Virus record (IMG/VR): IMGVR_UViG_3300037119_000968
Coordinates: 1 to 49,630 of that record
Strand: one strand, 5' to 3'
DNA: 49,630 nt
From: a virus
Of this stretch, positions 20,938 to 28,298 are shown piece after piece. Every line of letters begins with the position of its first letter. Positions within the stretch are counted from its first letter, which is position 1. Under the pieces are notes generated by a model. It did not search any database, was not told where the DNA came from, and was given only the letters and a program-made list of their open reading frames with translations. Position numbers and translations under genes: made by a program.

Positions 20938-21396
20938 CTAACAGTTCCACGCCGGGGGCCAGGGCTGCAAGCCACGGAGGGCCAGTAACTCGGCGGCCCA
21001 TGCGTCCTGGACGGCGGGGGGCGCAAGGTCGGCGGTCGCATACCCGCCGTAGCCGCCCCACGTTCCGACGTCTGCCTGATAGGCGCCGAAGTACCCATTG
21101 CCCGTGTTCGTGGCGTATCCGGCGGCACCCTGTTCGTGCCCTCGGATGCACGCCAGGGTGTCCGCCACGGAAGGGCTCGGGGTCGGCGGGGTACCTTCGA
21201 CCGCAACCGCAGTGACGGTCGTCACAGGGAACGTCGTGGTGGTGTCACCAGGGCGCAGGTCCCCTTGCCGAGACGGTGCCGACCCCGAGGTCGGGCTTGC
21301 ACCGTTAGGGGCTACTTCCCCGAAGCCCCCAACGGCACAAGGTCCAGAGGCGCAGGCGGCGAGGCCCACGCAGATTGCAGCGATGATGGTCGTCAT
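20938..21396 (-). CDS. Rpf-like muralytic lipoprotein
   Basis: A 152-aa protein, ATG at 21396. The N-terminus is a lipoprotein signal (MTTIIAAICVGLAAC, lipobox LAAC with C15), followed by a Thr/Pro/Ser-rich linker. Residues ~78-150 match the transglycosylase-like/Rpf domain: 'CIRGHEQGAAGYATNTGNGY' with E88 as the likely catalytic acid, then FGAYQADVGTWGGYGGYATA, and VQDAWA...LRG.QPWPPAWNC. Rpf-type enzymes cleave actinobacterial peptidoglycan and wake dormant cells. It would be exported and lipid-anchored, unlike the cytosolic endolysin. It has its own -10 box between two early operons. Confidence 0.85.
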   Translation of the reverse strand: MTTIIAAICVGLAACASGPCAVGGFGEVAPNGASPTSGSAPSRQGDLRPGDTTTTFPVTTVTAVAVEGTPPTPSPSVADTLACIRGHEQGAAGYATNTGNGYFGAYQADVGTWGGYGGYATADLAPPAVQDAWAAELLALRGLQPWPPAWNC

Positions 21397-21408
21397 CCGT
21401 GAAGCCTA
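21397..21408 (-). promoter_or_regulatory. Candidate leaderless promoter of the Rpf-like gene
   Basis: Minus strand TAGGCT (21408-21403), then TCACGG and ATG at 21396 (6-nt spacing). No Shine-Dalgarno. It lies just past the stop of the upstream operon. Confidence 0.5.
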
Positions 21409-21412
21409 GGCC

Positions 21413-21637
21413 TCACTCACCATCGACGGCCCAATCGTACGGGCGGCGCATGGCCGCTTCCATCGCCGTCGCCTTGGCCTCGCCCCACGTCCGAATCATG
21501 GCGCCCAGGTCCGCCGCCATCTTCGCCACGTCGGCACGGAGACGCACCATCGACTCAGAGTATTGCGGCCGCCAGTAGGCGACGGGCCGGTGGTCGTCGG
21601 CCAGCGCCCTCAACTTGCGGCGATCGTAGGCGTTCAC
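21413..21637 (-). CDS. Helical hypothetical protein (74 aa)
   Basis: GTG at 21637 in a GTGA overlap. The product is largely helical and basic (AYDRRKLRALADDHRPVAYW, then VRLRADVAKMAADLGAMIRT). It ends 16 bp before the Rpf-like gene's start. Last gene of the long operon that begins at 27190. No family was recognised. Confidence 0.6.
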   Translation of the reverse strand: MNAYDRRKLRALADDHRPVAYWRPQYSESMVRLRADVAKMAADLGAMIRTWGEAKATAMEAAMRRPYDWAVDGE

Positions 21638-21813
21638 CACGTGACCACCGATGCGAAGTGCGCCCGCAGTTGGGCGACACACTCCGTGATCGGGTCACCG
21701 TGCCAGAAGGACGGGAACCCCGTGTACTCCCACAGAGCGTTGTCGGCGGCAGCGTCGGTCAGTACCAGCCTGAACTCGGACGCCACCGACCGGACGAGTT
21801 GTAGCCAGGTCAC
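21634..21813 (-). CDS. Small hypothetical protein (59 aa)
   Basis: GTG at 21813 overlaps the previous TGA. The sequence TWLQLVRSVASEFRLVLTDA and then 'WEYTGFPSFWHGDPITECVA' has a helix-strand-helix feel but no known motif. Supported by coupling on both sides. Confidence 0.58.
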   Translation of the reverse strand: MTWLQLVRSVASEFRLVLTDAAADNALWEYTGFPSFWHGDPITECVAQLRAHFASVVTW

Positions 21814-22085
21814 GAGACTCCTTCTGCTATCTGGCGCATCCGTGACCAACATTCGTCGCAGCGGCACAGGGTACCGACGACGGCATGGGCGACCGCGGGC
21901 TTGGGACGGGTGGCACGGGACGAACGGTGTTGCAGGTGGTAGGACCGGGCGTAGACGTTCTGTGCCGTCTGACAACGGGCACACCCGGCTCGATAGACAC
22001 GATGGGCGTCACAGTGGGGACGGCGTCCGAGGCCATCGACCATCCCGACGTAGCGGGTGAAGCAGTAGGGGAGGTCAGGCGTCAT
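21810..22085 (-). CDS. Zinc-ribbon-like small protein (91 aa)
   Basis: ATG at 22085. Contains 'HCDAHRVYRAGCARCQTAQN' (C/H plus CxxC) and a second pair 'GTLCRCDECWSR', enough for a zinc ribbon or two half-sites. The form 'H..Y..GCRC..C' recurs in phage proteins (compare 34433-34684 here). There is an 18-bp gap to the upstream gene, the only real break inside this operon. The function is unknown. Confidence 0.66.
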   Translation of the reverse strand: MTPDLPYCFTRYVGMVDGLGRRPHCDAHRVYRAGCARCQTAQNVYARSYHLQHRSSRATRPKPAVAHAVVGTLCRCDECWSRMRQIAEGVS

Positions 22086-22103
22086 AAGCGGTGTTATGGG
22101 CGG

Positions 22104-22313
22104 TCATGCGCCCAACCGAATCAGCCTGTAGCCGTCGATGATGAGCCAGTCGATAAGCCGTTCGGCGTCAGCCTTCGCCTGTGACCGCTGACAGGCATCG
22201 GGAGCCCATGCGGGGTCCGGGGTGGTGCCAGAGTTCAGGCACGAGCCGAGATAATCCACGAGGTACTGGTCGAGGAACCATTCCTCGGCGCACTCCACCG
22301 CGTTGTCAGCCAT
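22104..22313 (-). CDS. Small acidic hypothetical protein (69 aa)
   Basis: ATG at 22313 overlaps the previous gene by 8 bp. The N-terminal acidic helix (VECAEEWFLDQYLVDYLGSC) and a second helix (SQAKADAERLIDWLIIDGYR) suggest a compact helical protein with three Cys. No family was recognised; a longer GTG start exists at 22382 but would overlap the neighbour's whole length. Confidence 0.6.
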   Translation of the reverse strand: MADNAVECAEEWFLDQYLVDYLGSCLNSGTTPDPAWAPDACQRSQAKADAERLIDWLIIDGYRLIRLGA

Positions 22314-22482
22314 CGCCCATAACCCCCATTGCGTCGGGTGTGACCGGGGGGTCTGTCGTCTCCGCGTCCTCGGCGGACCCACGATCTCCAGCCGTGACCC
22401 AGGCGACTAGCTCGGCTAGCAGCGCCTCAGCGCCAGCGGCCGTTATGGGCACTCGGAGCCCATTGCGGCTGATGCCGCTCAC
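22306..22482 (-). CDS. Small hypothetical protein (58 aa)
   Basis: GTG at 22482 in a GTGA overlap. It has a short N-terminal strand pair (SGISRNGLRVPITAAGAEAL), one helix (LLAELVAWVTAG) and an acidic tail. Supported by packing alone. Confidence 0.55.
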   Translation of the reverse strand: MSGISRNGLRVPITAAGAEALLAELVAWVTAGDRGSAEDAETTDPPVTPDAMGVMGDG

Positions 22483-22619
22483 GTCCCCTCCTTCTCGCAC
22501 GTCGGGTGCCTCGGCACTCCGTCAGGGTCGATGGATACGCACTGCTCGTCACAGATGGCACAGGGGCCGGCGGACGACTCGACGTAGACCCATCCTCGGT
22601 CGGGGCGAGTGTCCGTCAT
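22479..22619 (-). CDS. 46-aa zinc-finger-like micro-protein
   Basis: ATG at 22619 overlaps the previous stop (ATGA). It has 'GPCAICDEQCVSIDPDGVPR' followed by HPTC: a CxxC plus H-x-x-C, the ligand set of a minimal zinc knuckle. The family and role are unknown. Confidence 0.6.
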   Translation of the reverse strand: MTDTRPDRGWVYVESSAGPCAICDEQCVSIDPDGVPRHPTCEKEGT

Positions 22620-22840
22620 GGTTCCCAATCGAACCGGACGACCCATTGCCCTGGACCATACCGTCCGTCGAAGTTGCGGCGGGTGTGGTGTCCCCCGGCG
22701 TCGTGCTTCACCCAATCGGGCGAACTAGACACCCCGGAAGCCACGATCGAACCCTCTGGGTCCTTGACCACGTAGCAGACATCCGACGCCCACATCCCAG
22801 GTGGGAAGAGGGAGCAGACCAAGACAACAGGCTCCGTCAT
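22616..22840 (-). CDS. Hypothetical protein (74 aa)
   Basis: ATG at 22840 overlaps the resolvase-like gene's stop. The 74-aa product is beta-rich (PVVLVCSLFPPGMWASDVCY, VVKDPEGSIVASGVSSS, GQWVVRFDWEP) and probably a small beta-barrel or sheet. No known motif. Confidence 0.6.
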   Translation of the reverse strand: MTEPVVLVCSLFPPGMWASDVCYVVKDPEGSIVASGVSSSPDWVKHDAGGHHTRRNFDGRYGPGQWVVRFDWEP

Positions 22841-23235
22841 GGCGCCTCGCAGGTGAAGCACGGTGACCCGGTGCCACCTTCGCAGACACGGCACAGGCCG
22901 TCGCTCAGGGGTTCCGACAGGGCCAGTTCGGACAGGAGCCACAGGGGGATGAGGGCGTAACCCTCGGCGGTGGATTTCTGACGGCGGGGGAAGACGACGG
23001 CCCAACGGGTGACACCGGCGTTGAGTGCCTCCTTCTTGGCCTCGTCCATCCATGCCGCCAGTGACAACGTGGCGCAGTTCTTCGCCTCGATCACCCACCC
23101 GTCGATTCCGCTCACGTCCCCTTTGTCCTTGTTCCCACTCTGCGCCCGACGTTCGGCACGAGGGTGCAGGAGCCGCAGGTGGTCGACCACGCGTGTTTCC
23201 CAGGCCGTGCCCTTGCGCTTGCTCGGGTTGGTCAC
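22837..23235 (-). CDS. Resolvase-like PD-(D/E)XK nuclease
   Basis: A 132-aa protein, ATG at 23235. The N-terminal 'KRKGTAWETRVVDHLRLLHP' with E13, then the nuclease core 'KDKGDVSGIDGWVIEAKN' with D40, E50 and K52, fits the Holliday-junction-resolvase-like family used by phages to trim or resolve branched DNA before packaging. A Cys-rich tail (CRVCEGGTGSPCFTC) adds a zinc knuckle. It is adjacent to the WhiB gene with a 4-bp overlap. The substrate is inferred from the family. Confidence 0.78.
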   Translation of the reverse strand: MTNPSKRKGTAWETRVVDHLRLLHPRAERRAQSGNKDKGDVSGIDGWVIEAKNCATLSLAAWMDEAKKEALNAGVTRWAVVFPRRQKSTAEGYALIPLWLLSELALSEPLSDGLCRVCEGGTGSPCFTCEAP

Positions 23236-23525
23236 GACGCCACCCTACGAGCGGCATACCGTGACTGACGGTCAGCGACCCGACGTTCCTTGGACGATCG
23301 TCCACCCCACGTGCCCGTCTTCTCGTGGGCGCCGTACGCTGCGCACTCTGCGACTACGGGACAGATGGCACAGGCGGCACGGGCGGCCGGTGTCACGGGG
23401 TCGTTGTCGTCCTCGGGGAAGAACGCTTCGGTCGGGAGGTCACGGCACGTTGCCTCGGTGACCCACGCACGGTCGCCACCGTGGCCCATGAGGCTGCGGA
23501 GTTCCTGTGTCACGTACCGGGTCAC
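23232..23525 (-). CDS. whiB-like: WhiB-family iron-sulfur transcriptional regulator
   Basis: A 97-aa protein. Four Cys in the WhiB layout (C27, then C52-x2-C55-x5-C61) would hold a [4Fe-4S] cluster, followed by the G(T/V)WGG turn at 71-75 and a basic C-terminal segment (RSSKERRVADRQSRYAARR) for DNA contact. WhiB proteins bind region 4 of the main actinobacterial sigma factor. Phage WhiB proteins are known to reprogram host genes such as whiB2. It lies in the early operon, so it probably acts soon after infection. Confidence 0.93.
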   Translation of the reverse strand: MTRYVTQELRSLMGHGGDRAWVTEATCRDLPTEAFFPEDDNDPVTPAARAACAICPVVAECAAYGAHEKTGTWGGRSSKERRVADRQSRYAARRVAS

Positions 23526-23836
23526 TGGTCGGCCTCTGCCAGTTCGATGGCGCGGTCGAACATGCGGAGAACGGTGGCGTGGTCGCCGTTGTCGTTGGCG
23601 CTGCCGGGAGAGTGGAGGCCGAGAACCCTCGCTGCCAAGTGGAGAAACTGGTCAACTTGGGATGTCCCCAACTCGGCGTCAACTGCTCCGTAGGAACACC
23701 AGCGGACGGCATCCGAACTAGTGGGATCGGTCCGATACCCCGCCCGGTCCCGAGCGTAGAACTCCTGCGTCCACCGCGACGGATCGCTGATCCGTGCCCT
23801 CGCTCGTCGGAGAATGTCGGCCTCGGCTGCGCTCAT
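23522..23836 (-). CDS. DUF6197-like conserved protein
   Basis: A 104-aa protein, ATG at 23836 in ATGA overlap. 'ILRRARARISDPSRWTQEFY' then ARDRAGYRTDP...RWCSYGAVDAE and the C-terminal 'DHATVLRMFDRAIELAEADQ' follow the pattern of a small family (DUF6197-type) seen in phages and bacterial mobile DNA, whose function is unknown. The WC.yGA motif may hold a ligand. It is next to WhiB and the Gp3-like gene. Confidence 0.75.
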   Translation of the reverse strand: MSAAEADILRRARARISDPSRWTQEFYARDRAGYRTDPTSSDAVRWCSYGAVDAELGTSQVDQFLHLAARVLGLHSPGSANDNGDHATVLRMFDRAIELAEADQ

Positions 23837-25131
23837 CCCTCTCCCTCCTTCGCAGGTACCAGTACGATCACTCCATCGTCGCCCACGTCGGTCACCAGGC
23901 GCCCGTCTTTCAGTGCGGCGAACGTGCCCATGAGCGACGACATCTCGGTGTGCAGGATGGCCTTGGACGAGCCGGTCCTACCGTGTGTCGCCTGGCGCAC
24001 GATGGCATGGCGCACGGCCTCCGTCGTCTTCGTGATCCCGGGACCGGGGTACCGCTCCTTCGTCCACTCGGACACGGCCTTAGCGAAGTCACGTTGACGG
24101 TCGATCGGGATCAGCGACTCGTCATCGTCGGTGAAGGGGCGGCCGGGGTCGGTCTCCGGGGGGCGCACCTTGCTCCTGCTCTCGGGCGGGACGATTCTCC
24201 CGCCCTCGGCCGCTTCCCCCGGAGAATCTGCCAGCGGGTCACCTTGGGCCAGTTGATCGGCCGTGGACGCTCCCGGCGACGCTAACTGCTGTGGCGCCAT
24301 CGGCGCAGGTGTCCCTTCACCCTCTCTCTCGGGGGCTAGCTGGCGAGAAGGGTCATAGTCATCGTAAGGGGAGGCGACGGGCGCCAGAGCGGCGGGGGCA
24401 GTAGCCGCCAACTCTGGACGTCCCGTCAACAGTGCCTTGGCACCGTTCCCAACGGGGGCACGAGAGGGGGTGCCACCGTCAAGCTCCAACAGCCCGACGC
24501 CGATGAGGTCGAGCTGCGGGACAACGTAGTCACGACGGCCGGCGTGGTGGACGATGCGCAGGTAAGCCGGGACACGGTACCCACGGTCCAGCATCCCCTC
24601 GGCCACGGCCAGGGCGGCGGGCAACTGACGGGCGGCGATGAGGCCCCGTGACACGAGGCGCCCGGCACCGGCGACGTTGACCTCGGGACAGACGACGAGA
24701 ATCTGCGTGGTGGGCTTGCACGCTCGTTGGTCGGCCATCCGTGCCGCTGGGTCCTGGGGACACTGGCACGCCTTGGCACGGGCGCCGAAGTCCACGACCT
24801 GATTGATCCCGTCGCACCGTCTGACGCAGCCGCCAGAGTCCCAACTTTCCCAAAATTGCAGGAGGCTGGATCCAGGGAGGATGATTATAGGAAGCACGCT
24901 CGTTGGAAGTACCGCCTGCCATTCCCGTGCTCCATCTTCTCTAGCCCAAGGGAGAATGTCGCCTCCGTACACAGCGACGAAAGACTCGACGGCATCCTTG
25001 GCAGGACTGGTTACTCGGATCGAACCACCTAGGTGCTTTGGCGCCAGTTTGCCGCTGCGAGTAGGGGACTGGGCACCCAGCCGCAACCTATAGGTTGTAC
25101 TATGACTCGCCTGAAGATCGAGAATCGGCAC
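23833..25131 (-). CDS. Gp3-like (recombination-directionality-factor family) protein
   Basis: A 432-aa protein, GTG at 25131 with a strong AGGAGG upstream. 'YRLRLGAQSPTRSGKLAPKH' leads into 'AVYGGDILPWA', 'GGCVRRCDGINQVVDFGARA', then CQCPQDP...C and a 'VVCPEVNVAGAGRLVSRGLI' segment: the Gp3-like family whose phiC31 member is the integrase directionality factor. A long Pro/Glu-rich linker separates a helical C-terminus (ending DVGDDGVIVLVPAKEGEG). Many actinophages without phiC31-type integrase keep this gene, so it may act in replication or recombination instead. No integrase was seen here. Confidence 0.75.
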   Translation of the reverse strand: MPILDLQASHSTTYRLRLGAQSPTRSGKLAPKHLGGSIRVTSPAKDAVESFVAVYGGDILPWAREDGAREWQAVLPTSVLPIIILPGSSLLQFWESWDSGGCVRRCDGINQVVDFGARAKACQCPQDPAARMADQRACKPTTQILVVCPEVNVAGAGRLVSRGLIAARQLPAALAVAEGMLDRGYRVPAYLRIVHHAGRRDYVVPQLDLIGVGLLELDGGTPSRAPVGNGAKALLTGRPELAATAPAALAPVASPYDDYDPSRQLAPEREGEGTPAPMAPQQLASPGASTADQLAQGDPLADSPGEAAEGGRIVPPESRSKVRPPETDPGRPFTDDDESLIPIDRQRDFAKAVSEWTKERYPGPGITKTTEAVRHAIVRQATHGRTGSSKAILHTEMSSLMGTFAALKDGRLVTDVGDDGVIVLVPAKEGEG

Positions 25132-25610
25132 TAGGATTTCCTCCTAGGCGGCCGGCGGTCGTTACTGAGTTTCTGACACTCCTTGCATCGTTTCTTTCCT
25201 GGGGATGCGACCCCGCCATTGTCATAAGGATGGCCCCTGCGACAGTGGGTGTCCGTGGCTATCTCCCCCCGGAGGATATTGACCCGGGTGGTGACCGCTT
25301 CTAGGTGAGAGGGGCGGAAGCATGATGGGTTGCGGCAGAGGTGGTCTATGACCAGCCCTAGGGGCAGGTCCCCGGTGGCCAGGAAGTAACTCACCCTGTG
25401 GGTTAGTAGGTGCCTGCCATTCGGCAGCCCGACAGAACGAGCGACAGACCGGGTTATCGGGATATTGCCATACCCCGGCTTGTTGGAGGCGGCTCGCCAT
25501 TCCCAGCACTCCCCATTGAGAACGCAGTTCTCATAGAGCCGGGCCTTCATGCGCAGTAGTTCTTCCCGAGGGAGCCGGCGCATGTCAAATTGGTTGCGTC
25601 CGTCGGGCAT
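25131..25610 (-). CDS. HNH homing-type endonuclease
   Basis: A 159-aa protein, ATG at 25610 (sharing a base with the previous TAA). 'CWEWRAASNKPGYGNIP' N-terminal domain, then THRVSYFLATGDLPLG, LVIDHLCRNPSCFRPSHLEA (His-Asn-His core) and VTTRVNILRG, plus a zinc finger CRRGHPYDNGG...CKECQ. This is the HNH_3 layout of free-standing homing endonucleases. It sits between the RecB-like nuclease and the Gp3-like gene. Codon overlap with both neighbours suggests it is co-transcribed with them. Confidence 0.88.
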   Translation of the reverse strand: MPDGRNQFDMRRLPREELLRMKARLYENCVLNGECWEWRAASNKPGYGNIPITRSVARSVGLPNGRHLLTHRVSYFLATGDLPLGLVIDHLCRNPSCFRPSHLEAVTTRVNILRGEIATDTHCRRGHPYDNGGVASPGKKRCKECQKLSNDRRPPRRKS

Positions 25611-26425
25611 TACGCCACGACCTCTCTCGTCGGCTCGGCCAGGTCGCTACCGACCCACGGGACATCGTCGGCCCAGACCCATTGCGCCACGGCGAAGGCG
25701 GACAGGAACCCTCGGAAGGCGTCAAGGTCGGCCTTGACGTGGATGGCACGGCAGACGTCGGGGCGGACCCAGATACCAAGGGCGCCATCGACCTCGGGCA
25801 TGGGCAATTGCTCACCGTTGGGCAGGACGACGAACTCAGCGAAGCGATAAGCGGCGAGCTGGAGGCTGACCTCATTGTACAAACCGTGCCCCTGTCGACC
25901 CGGCTTCGTGGTCTTCAGGTCCACGATGTACCGCTTACCGTCGATGACCATGACGCCATCGGTCGTCCCTGCGTAGCCGACGCTCGGGCTGTAGACGGTC
26001 GCCTCGCTCAACTCCCACGTCGGGCGGTACCGTTCGGCCCAGTCGTTGTACTGCGCCACCATCGCCGTACACGGTTCGTCCATCTCGGGCATGGGCAGTC
26101 CGAGTGTCTGGCACTCGATGGCACGGTGGAGCGCCGAGCCGAGGTTCGCCCCCTTGTCACGGTCACGCCACGGGGCGGACTTCAGGTGGTCGATAGCCGC
26201 CTGCTGGCCGGGTGTCGGACCCATGCCACCCCATCCGTCGGCCGGGCGCTTGGCCATCGGTATCCATTCGGAGGGGTTCAGCACCGCAGCCTCGGCTACG
26301 CACTTTGCCGACCAGTAAGTGAGCGCCGGCTTCGGGACACCGGAGCCGAGGATCGTTGTGACGGATGGGTACTTGGTCCCGTCGATGAGGTAGGACCCAC
26401 GAGCATTGCGACTGAGGGCGGTCAT
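25610..26425 (-). CDS. RecB/Cas4-like PD-(D/E)XK exonuclease
   Basis: A 271-aa protein; ATG at 26425 chosen over a much longer frame because the upstream gene ends at 26428. H100 (GSALHRAIE), E141, D156 in GYAGTTDGVMVIDGKRYIVD, D169-x-K171 in VDLKTTK and the Q189 helix motif (YNEVSLQLAAYRFAE) are the five landmarks of the RecB/Cas4 nuclease fold. Phage enzymes of this type resect DNA ends for recombination. No Cys cluster for an Fe-S cluster, so it is not a typical Cas4. Confidence 0.88.
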   Translation of the reverse strand: MTALSRNARGSYLIDGTKYPSVTTILGSGVPKPALTYWSAKCVAEAAVLNPSEWIPMAKRPADGWGGMGPTPGQQAAIDHLKSAPWRDRDKGANLGSALHRAIECQTLGLPMPEMDEPCTAMVAQYNDWAERYRPTWELSEATVYSPSVGYAGTTDGVMVIDGKRYIVDLKTTKPGRQGHGLYNEVSLQLAAYRFAEFVVLPNGEQLPMPEVDGALGIWVRPDVCRAIHVKADLDAFRGFLSAFAVAQWVWADDVPWVGSDLAEPTREVVA

Positions 26426-26427
26426 GA

Positions 26428-26550
26428 CTAGTCCCGCCTCCCCATCCCGCCGACGGCAGCGGACAGAACCCACAGGATAAGAAGTCCCCACCCCGTGAGA
26501 ACTACCCCTTGCTCGGTTGTGCGGATGATGAGATACGAGAGTGCGACCAC
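26428..26550 (-). CDS. 40-aa membrane micro-protein
   Basis: GTG at 26550 overlaps the previous TAG (TAGTG). The peptide VALSYLIIRTTEQGVVLTGW then GLLILWVLSAAVGGMGRRD has one or two short hydrophobic segments with a basic end, consistent with an inner-membrane peptide. Function unknown; the overlap is the main support. Confidence 0.5.
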   Translation of the reverse strand: MVALSYLIIRTTEQGVVLTGWGLLILWVLSAAVGGMGRRD

Positions 26551-26981
26551 TATCCCTCCACCCCCATCGCACCGAAGGCTCGGTCGGCCATGGCAGCGTC
26601 GGCACGGGCCTGCATCGCCGCCTCCTTGTCGTCCTCGTCGGTGTCGTCCGGTTCCCAACAGGACCCTGGGTACCGATGCGGTCCGACGTGTCCCTCACGC
26701 AACCCGCAGTCCACTTCGGTGTGCTCTTCGTCTCGGATCGTGTCCAAGGCGACGGGGCAGTCGTGCCCGTTGTCACGGTGGGATGCGAGGGACCTTTCGA
26801 GTGTCGCCATGAGGTCGGTGATCGACGGCTCGGGGGCCTCGGCGGCGACGAGCGAGTCGATATCGGCCAAGGTCAACTCGAAGGCGAAGATCGTGCCACG
26901 GGTGAACGGAGTCTCGGGAGACTTCATGGCGGTGGCCAGGTCGGCCACCACCCTGCGCCGCAGCTCGTCGATGATGGTCAC
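26550..26981 (-). CDS. Hypothetical protein with Cys/His-rich C-terminal half (143 aa)
   Basis: GTG at 26981 overlaps the previous stop. The N-terminal half is helical (IDELRRRVVADLATAMKSPE; IFAFELTLADIDSLVAAEAP). The C-terminal half has 'EVDCGLREGHVGPHRYPGSC', a C/H/H/C set like the 'C...H.GpH' motifs of actinobacterial zinc-binding proteins, and an Ala-rich tail. No named family. Confidence 0.65.
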   Translation of the reverse strand: MTIIDELRRRVVADLATAMKSPETPFTRGTIFAFELTLADIDSLVAAEAPEPSITDLMATLERSLASHRDNGHDCPVALDTIRDEEHTEVDCGLREGHVGPHRYPGSCWEPDDTDEDDKEAAMQARADAAMADRAFGAMGVEG

Positions 26982-27190
26982 AGCGTCACCCCTTGCGACT
27001 TGCAGAGGTCTGTGAGGTGGCCGAGGGCCGATGCCAGCCCGTGACGAACACCCCGTGCCCACGGGGTGTCGATTCCCTCGTGGGCGTCGAGGTCGAGCAG
27101 CGCTCGCTGGTTGAGTTCCTTGATGACGTACGCCTCTGGCGTCAGTTCGATATCGCTGTCGAAGTCTGCCGTGTCTGCCGTGTCTGCCAT
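26978..27190 (-). CDS. Small acidic protein, first gene of the nuclease/WhiB operon
   Basis: A 70-aa protein with ATG at 27190 and a good ribosome-binding site (GGGGCAGGGA). An acidic N-terminus with repeated Ala-Asp-Thr, then a helical region (AYVIKELNQRALLDLDAHEG; GVRHGLASALGHLTDLCKSQ). It opens a 16-gene operon from a strong promoter. The function is unknown. Confidence 0.68.
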   Translation of the reverse strand: MADTADTADFDSDIELTPEAYVIKELNQRALLDLDAHEGIDTPWARGVRHGLASALGHLTDLCKSQGVTL

Positions 27191-27226
27191 TCCCTGCCCC
27201 TCTCGTGTCGTGTTCCTTGTGTCCTA

Positions 27227-27255
27227 ACCTTAGACGCTACTAGGGGGCCTGTCAA
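27227..27255 (-). promoter_or_regulatory. Promoter TTGACA-17-TAAGGT with conventional leader
   Basis: Minus strand: perfect TTGACA (27255-27250), 17-nt spacer, TAAGGT (27232-27227), then a ~35-nt leader containing the ribosome-binding site for the ATG at 27190. Unlike most promoters here it is leadered. It overlaps the last bases before the upstream gene's stop at 27256. Confidence 0.72.
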
Positions 27256-27588
27256 CTAGGGAGACGGGATTTGTTCGGTCGGGTCGTCGTCCCATAGTTG
27301 GATTTCGCCCGAGGGCACGCCCGGCGCCGGCATCGGACCCCACAGGTTCACGGCCGATTCGAGGTAGTCGATCAGCGTCACAATCGTCTTGCCCATCGCC
27401 TGTCGGCCCTGCGGGGTGGACAGGCCGAACAGGACCGCCCGGCGCATGTAGTTACCCGCCCACTCGTCCCAGGTCGTCGGGGGTTCGCTCTTGACGGCGG
27501 CGACGTGGGCGGCAAACGCCCCGGGCGAGTCCCATTTCTGGTCGGCGTAGAGCCGACGTTCCTCGGTGATCCACCGCTCAACACTCAC
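27256..27588 (-). CDS. Hypothetical protein downstream of ThyX (110 aa)
   Basis: GTG at 27588 overlaps the ThyX TGA. Helical N-terminus (VERWITEERRLYADQKWDSP), a middle segment 'TTWDEWAGNYMRRAVLFGLS' and a second helix (GKTIVTLIDYLESAVNLWGP). It resembles small actinophage proteins of unknown function that follow nucleotide-metabolism genes. Last gene of its operon. Confidence 0.62.
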   Translation of the reverse strand: MSVERWITEERRLYADQKWDSPGAFAAHVAAVKSEPPTTWDEWAGNYMRRAVLFGLSTPQGRQAMGKTIVTLIDYLESAVNLWGPMPAPGVPSGEIQLWDDDPTEQIPSP

Positions 27589-28298
27589 GGGCACACTCGA
27601 CCGTTGGCACAGAATGAGCCGTGCGTCAGGGGGAACAGACGGGCGAACTCATCCTCCATCCCCTCGGCCACCATCTCGATCTCCCGTTGGGGGAAGGAGG
27701 GGAACGTCGACTCAGGGTGCTTCGTGCGCAGGCTCAGGAAGGCCATGAGGGAGCGGGCGTTGCAGGTGGCGTACATGGACGAGTAGATGGCGACGGACAG
27801 CACGCAGCGGGCGATCTCACGGGCGACGCCATCAGCTAGGGCTTCCTCGTAGGCGGCATAAGTGGCGGCGTACTGGTCGCTCATCCGTTCGGCTTGCTCG
27901 GACCATTGCACGTACGAGCCCGGCACGAACTCGTAGGCGCCCGGCTTGCCGACCTGAACGAGGTTGCGATCACTGGCAGGCACGTAGAACACGGGGTCGA
28001 GTTGCTTGTACCGGCCGCTCTCCTCGTTGTAGCTCCATCCGATCCGGTGGCGGTGGAACTCTCGGAAGACGAAGATCGGCGCCGAGATCAGGAAGGTCAT
28101 GGCGTTGTGCTCGAACGGCGTGCCGTGGCGGTTTTTCATCAGGAAGTTGATGAGGCCGGCGCCCGCTTCCTTGTCGAACGACTCGGCACTGGCGGCGCCC
28201 TGAGTCGACACCTTGGCTGCTGCGACGATGGCGGCATCGGTGCCCATGGACTGCATGAGCACGACGGTCATGTCGCTACGGGTCGTGATCTCGCTCAC
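27585..28298 (-). CDS. thyX: Flavin-dependent thymidylate synthase ThyX
   Basis: A 237-aa protein, GTG at 28298 (GTGA overlap). It carries the ThyX signature RHRxxSxNExSxRY at ~83-97 (FHRHRIGWSYNEESGRYKQL) and a late RTKHPESTFPSF-like helix. ThyX makes dTMP from dUMP with FAD, NADPH and methylene-tetrahydrofolate, feeding DNA synthesis. The length agrees with the family. It is in the same operon as the helicase and methyltransferase, which fits a role in phage DNA replication or nucleotide supply. Confidence 0.95.
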   Translation of the reverse strand: MSEITTRSDMTVVLMQSMGTDAAIVAAAKVSTQGAASAESFDKEAGAGLINFLMKNRHGTPFEHNAMTFLISAPIFVFREFHRHRIGWSYNEESGRYKQLDPVFYVPASDRNLVQVGKPGAYEFVPGSYVQWSEQAERMSDQYAATYAAYEEALADGVAREIARCVLSVAIYSSMYATCNARSLMAFLSLRTKHPESTFPSFPQREIEMVAEGMEDEFARLFPLTHGSFCANGRVCP

